NCBI GenBank assembly: GCA_046297395.1
Contig: JBKCNM010000053.1
Span: 1 to 12,516, forward strand
Source of the DNA: JBEICQ01 sp046297395
GTDB lineage: Bacteria; Bacteroidota; Bacteroidia; UBA4408
Length of the DNA stretch: 12,516 nucleotides
Direction: 5' to 3'
The notes beneath the pieces were generated by a model. It had not been told where the DNA came from, did no database searches, and was given only the letters and a program-made list of their open reading frames with translations. Shown in pieces: positions 8,172 through 12,516 of the stretch (position 1 is its first letter; every line of letters starts with the position of its first letter). Position numbers and translations under genes: made by a program.

Positions 8172-8206
8172 CAAATATACTTGAAAGGGGCGCAAACAGA
8201 CCACAA
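8172..8206 (-). promoter_or_regulatory. Promoter for the E1-led operon
   Basis: The minus strand reads TATATTTG at 8179-8172, a perfect match to the Bacteroidetes sigma -7 consensus TAnnTTTG. Transcription would start at about 8164, leaving a leader of about 15 nt before ATG 8149. The -33 element is less clear: the nearest TTG trinucleotides lie 13 nt (8195-8193) and 24 nt (8206-8204) upstream rather than the usual 19-21. The same octamer followed by GC precedes the tRNA gene. The 86-base region to 8235 also separates this operon from the divergent PASTA gene, so it probably carries both promoters; no convincing plus-strand promoter was found. Confidence 0.55.
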
Positions 8207-8235
8207 CTCAAAAACATTTAGCAATTTTGCCGGGC

Positions 8236-9015
8236 ATGTCCGGATTCACCGAGTTTCTCAAAAGCAAAGTTTTTTTCAAGCATTTATTTCTGGCTGTTGC
8301 CACAGCTGGCCTGCTCATCACCTGCATCCTTTTGTGGATTCGTTCTTATACAGAACATGGAGAAAGCGTGGAAGTGCCGGGGCTCAAGGGAAAAAACATC
8401 TCCCAAGCCGATCTAATCCTCTCACCACTCACCCTCAAAATCAAGGTGATTGATTCGCTGTTTCAACCCGGCATGAAAGGCGGAACCATCATCGACCAAA
8501 ACCCGGGACAAGGCGTGAAGGTGAAAGAAAACAGAACCATCTATGTTTCCATCAATGCTTACCTCCCGCCCATGGTGGCAATGCCCGAACTGAAAGACGC
8601 CTCATTCAGACAGGCAAGAGCCATCCTTGAAAGTATAGGACTCAAGGTTGGTGATACCACCTACATACCCGACATCGCCAGAGATGCGGTGCTCTCCTGT
8701 ACCATCAAAGGACGCAAGATGAAAGCCGGAGAGAGGCTGAATTACGGAACAGCCATCGACCTCAGCCTGGGCGACGGACTCACCGGAGAACAAATTGAGC
8801 TGCCCGACCTCATCGGACTCAGCTATACAGAAGTCCACAATATCCTGAACGATCTATCGTTAACTGCCGGATCCGAAATTTTTGACAACAGCGTGAGCGA
8901 CAGCCTGCAAGCCAAAGTAGTGAAACAGGTGCCGGCACCTGCCGAAAACGCAAAAATCAGCAAAGGTTCTCCCATTGATTTGTTTTATTCTCAACATGAA
9001 GATTCGGCAAAGTAA
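8236..9015 (+). CDS. One-TM PASTA-domain protein (259 aa)
   Basis: A short cytoplasmic N-terminus is followed by one membrane segment (about 16-35) and then three PASTA repeats outside the membrane: about 43-108 (VEVPGLKGKNISQADLIL to IYVSIN), 113-179 (VAMPELKDASFRQARAILE to IDLSLG) and 187-252 (IELPDLIGLSYTEVHNIL to IDLFYS). Each repeat shows the typical P-x-L entry, an A/S-rich helix and a QxPxxG-like or equivalent turn (DQNPGQGVKV at 87-96, KQVPAPAENAKI at 230-241). PASTA domains are known for binding peptidoglycan or related beta-lactam-like ligands. Here no kinase or penicillin-binding domain is attached, a stand-alone form I recall from Bacteroidota. ATG 8236 is preferred over a TTG at 8227. 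The end overlaps the next gene by 20 nt, suggesting joint expression with the secreted protein. Confidence 0.92.
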   Translation: MSGFTEFLKSKVFFKHLFLAVATAGLLITCILLWIRSYTEHGESVEVPGLKGKNISQADLILSPLTLKIKVIDSLFQPGMKGGTIIDQNPGQGVKVKENRTIYVSINAYLPPMVAMPELKDASFRQARAILESIGLKVGDTTYIPDIARDAVLSCTIKGRKMKAGERLNYGTAIDLSLGDGLTGEQIELPDLIGLSYTEVHNILNDLSLTAGSEIFDNSVSDSLQAKVVKQVPAPAENAKISKGSPIDLFYSQHEDSAK

Positions 9016-11239
9016 GAGCCTGCATGCATTGACGGGCTTGATTTGCCTATTGCTGATGACTGCATGCCCCGGTATGGCACAGGAAAAACTTGATTTCATG
9101 GCAGGCAACCCCGTCCAACTCAGGAATGCCGCTGTACACCCAAAATCATGGTATCCCGCCCATCTTTCAGGCATTACCGATACGCTTGAACTCCCGCTCG
9201 AAGACGATTTTTCAACCGATTTGTTTGCCGATTATTATTTCTTTTCCTGTCCCTCTGCCCTCAGACAAGGGCATCTATTCCGTAACAGACTCATTAACGG
9301 ACAGGCATCTGCCGGATCGCTCACCTACAGCCGTACGCGCACCACTACCACCGATAGTACCCAAACCCCACCACTCATTACCCTCAACGATTCACTCGAA
9401 CTCTCTTTCTTCAACTATTCCAGCACTTACCCCGGTTCTCCCCTTCTTCCGGACAGTGTGTATTATGTTTACACACCCTACGACATCCTCATCCGCAGCA
9501 ATGGCATTGCAGATACCACTCCGGTTGACATACCCATCACCGATTCCCTCATCACCGACTCCCTTTACACCATCCGGCTCAATCACAAAAATTTTATTTG
9601 GCTCGATAGGTATCCGGGCGTGTACCGCAACATCCATTTCCCCATTTCCCCTCCCTCACTGGGCGTGGCCACTTTTGACGGCACCGCATGGAACGGTTTG
9701 CCCTACAATAATTTTCTAACACCCAATGCACAGGGCTCGGCAGACACACTAACCTCCAAACCCATTAACCTCAACTACAACCCTGTTAGCGGTGTGTATC
9801 TAAGTTTTTATTACCAGGCAAAAGGAAGAGGCAATGCCCCCGAATTTATTGACTCCCTCTTTCTCGAATTCCGCAGCCCCGTGAAACGCTGGACCCGCGT
9901 TTGGGGCAAAACAGGATTCGACCCGGGCAATGATACAACCTTTAAAAAAGTGACCCTGCACATCACAGATACCTCCTGGCTCAAAACAGGATTTCAGTTT
10001 AGATTCCGCAACTACGCCACCCTCGTGGGCAACTGCGACCACTGGCACATCGATTATGTGCGCATCGTAAGCCTGCCTGCCGACACCCTCATCAACGACA
10101 TCGGCTTTGCACAAACCAATGGCAACCTGCTCTATCCATATTCCGCCGTGCCCTTCAACCAGTTCTCAACGGCCTATATGTCTCCGCTTACCTCCGAAGT
10201 AAACCGCATCACCAACCTTTCATCCAGTGATGCCAATCTTAACTACCGATTCCGCATCACCGATTTTGCAGGACAAGTGCAACAAACGGGATTCAATGTA
10301 GACAATGTGGTGTTTTATCCTTCCTCCACCAACAACTGCGAATCCTGCACCCGCGTAATTAATCCGTTTAATGGCTTGGGATATACCTTTCCCCCAATGA
10401 GTGAATGCACCGAGTACCGCATCAAGCAATGGATAGAGCCTCTGGCAATTTCCTCTATCCGGGGCAACGATACGCTGGACCGCATCCAGACCTTTGGAGA
10501 TTATTTCTCCTTCGACGACGGATCGGCCGAGCTGGCCTATGGCATGGAAAACTCCCCTTTATCTGAAGTTCTCTACCGCATAGACATCCTCAGTGCCACC
10601 ACCCTTCAGGGACTCTATGTGCATTTTAGTCCCTTTGGCAACGATGCCCGGCAACAGGAATTCTCAATTGTCCTACGCGGACATGACGCCCAGAGCGACC
10701 TGCCCGGTGATTCCATCTACGAAGAAGGTGGTAAAATTCCCTTGTACAGTTCAAATGAAAACGGATTTACCCGCTACCTGCTCAACAGCCAGGTGAGTCT
10801 GAGTCCGGGCATTTACTATGTGGGCATAAGAAACTTTGGGAGCGCATCACTCAACATCGGATTCGATGTGGCCAACAACAGGCAGGACCATGTGTTCATC
10901 AAAATGTTTGGTGGATCATGGTACAATTCACAGTTTGCAGGCTCACCGCTCATGCGTCCCATCACTGCTTTCTGTGCAAACGGACTGCCTTCTGCAGCAA
11001 CTCAGCCGGGCACAACTGAAATTGCCTCCGTTTACCCCAATCCCTCACAGGGCTTTGTATATTTGCCTGCGGGTTACTGCAGCATCTACAACATGCAGGG
11101 CAAACTTTTACTCCGGCTCACAAGCTCGGGTAATGAGCCCACCGATCTGCAGGAACTCGAAAGTGGTTTGTATCTCATACACATACAAACAAGCGAAGGC
11201 CAAACGAACACACAAAAACTCATGCTACAAAAACCCTGA
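8996..11239 (+). CDS. Large T9SS-sorted secreted protein (747 aa)
   Basis: The ATG at 8996 gives a clear signal peptide (residues 1 to about 29, ending ACPGMAQ); an upstream in-frame TTG at 8975 would only add MICFILN. The segment LMTAC (20-24) also looks like a lipobox, so lipidation at Cys24 cannot be excluded, although the GMAQ site suits T9SS cargo. The long middle is beta-rich, with LPLEDDFSTDLFADYYF near the N-terminus and a jelly-roll-like region around LSFYYQAKGRGNAPEF, DSLFLEFRSP, TGFQFRFRNYATL and DHWHIDYVRI. Residues 676-747 are a good T9SS type A sorting domain: SVYPNPSQGFVYLPAGYC, SIYNMQGKLLLRL, ESGLYLIHIQTSEG and QKLMLQKP. It should reach the cell surface or medium. It sits between a PASTA protein (20 nt overlap) and an NlpC/P60 peptidase (1 nt overlap), hinting at a cell-envelope role; the exact function is unknown. 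Confidence 0.9.
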   Translation: MKIRQSKSLHALTGLICLLLMTACPGMAQEKLDFMAGNPVQLRNAAVHPKSWYPAHLSGITDTLELPLEDDFSTDLFADYYFFSCPSALRQGHLFRNRLINGQASAGSLTYSRTRTTTTDSTQTPPLITLNDSLELSFFNYSSTYPGSPLLPDSVYYVYTPYDILIRSNGIADTTPVDIPITDSLITDSLYTIRLNHKNFIWLDRYPGVYRNIHFPISPPSLGVATFDGTAWNGLPYNNFLTPNAQGSADTLTSKPINLNYNPVSGVYLSFYYQAKGRGNAPEFIDSLFLEFRSPVKRWTRVWGKTGFDPGNDTTFKKVTLHITDTSWLKTGFQFRFRNYATLVGNCDHWHIDYVRIVSLPADTLINDIGFAQTNGNLLYPYSAVPFNQFSTAYMSPLTSEVNRITNLSSSDANLNYRFRITDFAGQVQQTGFNVDNVVFYPSSTNNCESCTRVINPFNGLGYTFPPMSECTEYRIKQWIEPLAISSIRGNDTLDRIQTFGDYFSFDDGSAELAYGMENSPLSEVLYRIDILSATTLQGLYVHFSPFGNDARQQEFSIVLRGHDAQSDLPGDSIYEEGGKIPLYSSNENGFTRYLLNSQVSLSPGIYYVGIRNFGSASLNIGFDVANNRQDHVFIKMFGGSWYNSQFAGSPLMRPITAFCANGLPSAATQPGTTEIASVYPNPSQGFVYLPAGYCSIYNMQGKLLLRLTSSGNEPTDLQELESGLYLIHIQTSEGQTNTQKLMLQKP

Positions 11240-12030
11240 TGTACGGACTTTGTAACCTCAGCGTAATTCCTTGTAGGCTGGAGGCAAGCGATGCCTCAGA
11301 GCAAGTTACCCAACTCCTTTTTGGCGATCATTTTGAGGTGCTCAGTCATGGGCCTGTCTGGTGCCGCATCAGGCTGGCCACAGATGGCTACGAGGGCTTC
11401 ATCGGAAGCAAGCAATTCCGGTTCATCTCTCCACATACTTTCTCACTTATTGAAAATACGCCCATGGCATTTTTCGACGACCTGGTTCAGGTTGTCTATC
11501 ACGAAAACAGCCAAACGCATATTCCCCTTGTGCTCGGTTCCAACCTGCCCTTGTTTGCCGGTGATGGTTTTGAAATAGAAAATGATGTGTACCGGTTTCA
11601 GGGAAAACTGTTTACGCCTCTTAGCGACCAGCGTCGCTCCCTTCAGGAACTTGCCGGCATTTACCTCAATGCTCCCTATCAGTGGGGCGGAAAATCTCCT
11701 TTTGGCATCGATTGTTCGGGCTTTGTACAGCTCATCTTTAAAATGCATGGAATCCTATTGCCGCGCGATGCAAGGGTACAGGCTGAATATGGCAACACCC
11801 TGAGCTTTGTGGAGGAATCAGAGCCCGGAGACCTCGCATTTTTCGACAATGAGGAAGGAAATATCATCCATGTGGGCATGGTCATTGCAGGAGGCAAAAT
11901 CATTCATGCATCGGGTAAAGTGCGTATAGACAAGCTCGACCATCAGGGCATATACAATGTGGAAGCCCGCAACTACACCCATCGTCTGCGATTGCTCAAA
12001 AGAATTGTTGATGAGGTTGATGCACGATAA
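11239..12030 (+). CDS. NlpC/P60 (C40) family peptidase without signal peptide (263 aa)
   Basis: The C-terminal half (about 130-255) is an NlpC/P60 cysteine peptidase. The catalytic Cys159 sits in GIDCSGFVQLIF, the histidine is His211 in IIHVGMVIAGG, and His223 in IIHASGKVR fits the third catalytic position. Supporting motifs are YLNAPYQWGGKSPFG (142-156), LLPRDARVQAEYG (173-185) and EPGDLAFFD. Such enzymes cut peptide cross-links, typically gamma-D-glutamyl-diaminopimelate bonds. Residues 1 to about 125 look like two bacterial SH3-type modules (PCRLEASDASEQVTQLLFGD, then the WCRIRLATDGYEGFIG strand pair). There is no signal peptide or membrane segment, so it may act in the cytoplasm on recycled muropeptides or leave by a non-Sec route. 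The ATG shares its A with the TGA of the previous gene (TGATG), so translation is probably coupled. Confidence 0.93.
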   Translation: MYGLCNLSVIPCRLEASDASEQVTQLLFGDHFEVLSHGPVWCRIRLATDGYEGFIGSKQFRFISPHTFSLIENTPMAFFDDLVQVVYHENSQTHIPLVLGSNLPLFAGDGFEIENDVYRFQGKLFTPLSDQRRSLQELAGIYLNAPYQWGGKSPFGIDCSGFVQLIFKMHGILLPRDARVQAEYGNTLSFVEESEPGDLAFFDNEEGNIIHVGMVIAGGKIIHASGKVRIDKLDHQGIYNVEARNYTHRLRLLKRIVDEVDAR

Positions 12031-12100
12031 AAAACCTTTTATATTTGCGCCCTTTAAAATGCGAAGGAAGTGTTGAAAAGCACCACGAACGCAGACTCCC
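12017..12100 (+). promoter_or_regulatory. tRNA promoter and leader
   Basis: TTG at 12017-12019, a spacer of 20 nt, then TATATTTG at 12040-12047 match the Bacteroidetes -33/-7 promoter very well; the -33 part lies inside the end of the peptidase gene. Transcription should start near 12053, leaving a leader of about 50 nt that would be removed by RNase P. The leader contains a small hairpin, GTGTT (12070-12074) with AGCAC (12079-12083), closed by a GAAA loop. Confidence 0.65.
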
Positions 12101-12177
12101 GGCGGGGTAGCTCAGATGGTTAGAGCGCAGGATTCATAACCCTGAGGTCACGGGTTCAACTCCCGTCTCCGCTACCA
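12101..12177 (+). tRNA. tRNA-Met (CAU), elongator type
   Basis: The cloverleaf folds cleanly: acceptor GGCGGGG/CTCCGCT (with a G1-U72 and a G6-U67 wobble), D arm GCTC/GAGC with loop AGATGGTTA, anticodon arm CAGGA/CCCTG with loop TTCATAA, variable loop AGGTC, T arm ACGGG/CCCGT with loop TTCAACT, discriminator A and an encoded CCA. The anticodon CAT is at 12135-12137. The initiator hallmarks (C1 mismatch and three G-C pairs next to the anticodon loop) are absent, and the G1-U72 pair recalls elongator tRNA-Met of other bacteria. A31-C39 at the base of the anticodon loop is a mismatch. A CAU anticodon could in principle be lysidine-modified tRNA-Ile; the acceptor and body favour Met. Confidence 0.93.
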
Positions 12178-12218
12178 AAAACGGTGTGTCCAATAGAAGG
12201 AAATGCCGTTTTTTTTTT
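12177..12218 (+). terminator. Intrinsic terminator of the tRNA transcript
   Basis: The left arm 12177-12191 (AAAAACGGTGTGTCC) pairs with 12199-12213 (GGAAATGCCGTTTTT) over 15 positions with two G-U wobbles and one G-A mismatch, around a 7-nt loop. A run of ten Ts (12209-12218) forms the end of the right arm and the tract after it. The stem starts at the last base of the tRNA CCA. Confidence 0.85.
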
Positions 12219-12250
12219 GCAGGTTATCGGTATATAGAAGCGTTTTTTTT

Positions 12251-12356
12251 GGGCGTGCCCCGGCAAGCAAACCCTTGCCCGGTCGGGTTTTACGCTCAAA
12301 CTTTTTTGCTTTGCAAAAAAGTAACCGCTGCAACCCCTCACGCGGAGAGCCGGTTA
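12251..12356. repeat. Structured intergenic element (candidate Bacteroidota repeat or small RNA)
   Basis: Three nested or consecutive helices occupy about 106 bases after a T8 tract (12243-12250). Helix 1: GGGCGT (12251-12256) pairs with ACGCTC (12292-12297), six pairs with one wobble. Inside it, CCCCGGCAAG (12258-12267) pairs with the stretch 12274-12286 around a CAAACC loop, with bulges at 12280 and 12283-12284. Helix 2: 12300-12309 pairs perfectly with 12313-12322 (ten pairs, TTT loop; core CTTTTTTGC/GCAAAAAAG). Helix 3: TAACCG (12322-12327) pairs with CGGTTA (12351-12356), enclosing ACCCCTCACGCGG. From memory, sequences with GGGCG, GGTCGGG, CGCT and CCCTCACGC blocks in this order recur between genes in many Bacteroidota genomes. 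I cannot confirm that here, nor say whether it is transcribed. Only one copy is in this window. Confidence 0.6.
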
Positions 12357-12516
12357 GAAGTTGATTAGCCGGTGAAAGCGGCGGCATTTTTCTGCACATG
12401 AGCAATTCCCGGGTGGGCAAAACAGAGCACATAGCTTCTACTACAGCTACCCGTTAGCGATCAAGCAAAGAAGCAAGACAAACAAGACGGTTGCAAAGCA
12501 AAGAAGGCATATGCAC
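12357..12516. other. Non-coding tail with no recognisable gene
   Basis: No convincing reading frame, RNA gene or mobile-element end was found. Small features are a second AGCCGGT (12367-12373, repeating 12348-12354), two copies of AAGCAAAGAAG (12463-12473 and 12496-12506) in a purine-rich stretch, and the palindrome GCATATGC near the edge. It may be the flank of the structured element or the start of a gene beyond the window. Confidence 0.4.

Noticed and set aside
8150..8224. Upstream extension of the E1 protein by 25 residues
   Set aside because: The extension starts upstream of the perfect -7 box and has no E1-like sequence; ATG 8149 gives a normal N-terminus.
9090..9719. Open frame of 209 codons on the plus strand
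   Set aside because: Lies wholly inside the 747-aa T9SS gene in another frame; the Pro/Ser/Thr-rich product is typical of a shadow frame.
10836..11255. Open frame of 139 codons on the plus strand
   Set aside because: Overlaps the sorting domain of the 747-aa protein, which is clearly the real frame.
12172..12432. Open frame of 86 codons on the minus strand across the tRNA terminator and the structured element
   Set aside because: It runs through the terminator, T tracts and helices, and the product is basic and low-complexity without any known domain; better explained as non-coding.
12463..12506. Two copies of AAGCAAAGAAG as the start of a repeat array
   Set aside because: Only two short copies in purine-rich DNA at the window edge; no regular spacing or spacers like a CRISPR array.
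12101..12516. tRNA 3' end as an integration site for a mobile element
   Set aside because: No integrase gene, and no repeat of the tRNA 3' end was seen downstream within the window.

Overview
The window looks like chromosomal DNA of a Bacteroidota (Bacteroidetes) bacterium. Four things point there: three secreted proteins end in type IX secretion (T9SS) C-terminal sorting domains; the sigma factor -7 boxes have the Bacteroidetes form TAnnTTTG (TATATTTG at 8172-8179 minus and 12040-12047 plus); one gene encodes a fused alpha-beta E1 of a 2-oxo acid dehydrogenase; and intergenic DNA near the right edge holds a structured element of a kind I remember from other Bacteroidota genomes. I cannot name the genus. 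Nothing indicates a phage, plasmid, CRISPR array or insertion sequence.

Left block, minus strand (8149 down to 1): seven genes read leftwards. First is the fused E1 enzyme (8149-5750). Then come a small exported helical/TPR-like protein (5753-5049), a secreted choice-of-anchor-J-like T9SS protein (5041-4226), a second secreted T9SS protein (4229-3150), an APC-family amino acid permease (3143-1854), a lipoprotein of unknown function (1800-598), and the N-terminus of an AsmA-like membrane-anchored protein that runs off the left edge. The first five are packed with two ATGA stop/start overlaps and gaps of 6 and 7 nt, so they are probably one operon with translational coupling. A perfect -7 box lies just upstream of the E1 start.

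Right block, plus strand (8236 to 12030): three overlapping genes diverge from the E1 gene. They are a one-TM protein with three PASTA repeats, a 747-residue T9SS-sorted secreted protein (20 nt overlap), and a signal-less NlpC/P60 (C40) peptidase with N-terminal SH3-like sequence (1 nt overlap). PASTA and NlpC/P60 domains both suggest peptidoglycan or cell-envelope work.

Right end: an elongator-type tRNA-Met(CAU) with encoded CCA has its own Bacteroidetes-type promoter (TTG-20 nt-TATATTTG) and a clear intrinsic terminator. The last 300 bases hold no convincing gene. They do hold a compact multi-helix element (about 12251-12356) that is the best candidate for something poorly described. The other points worth checking are the coupling of a cytosolic dehydrogenase with exported proteins and a permease, a shared CX4C motif in two consecutive T9SS sorting domains, and a permease whose only full-length start is a TTG six bases after an in-frame TAA.
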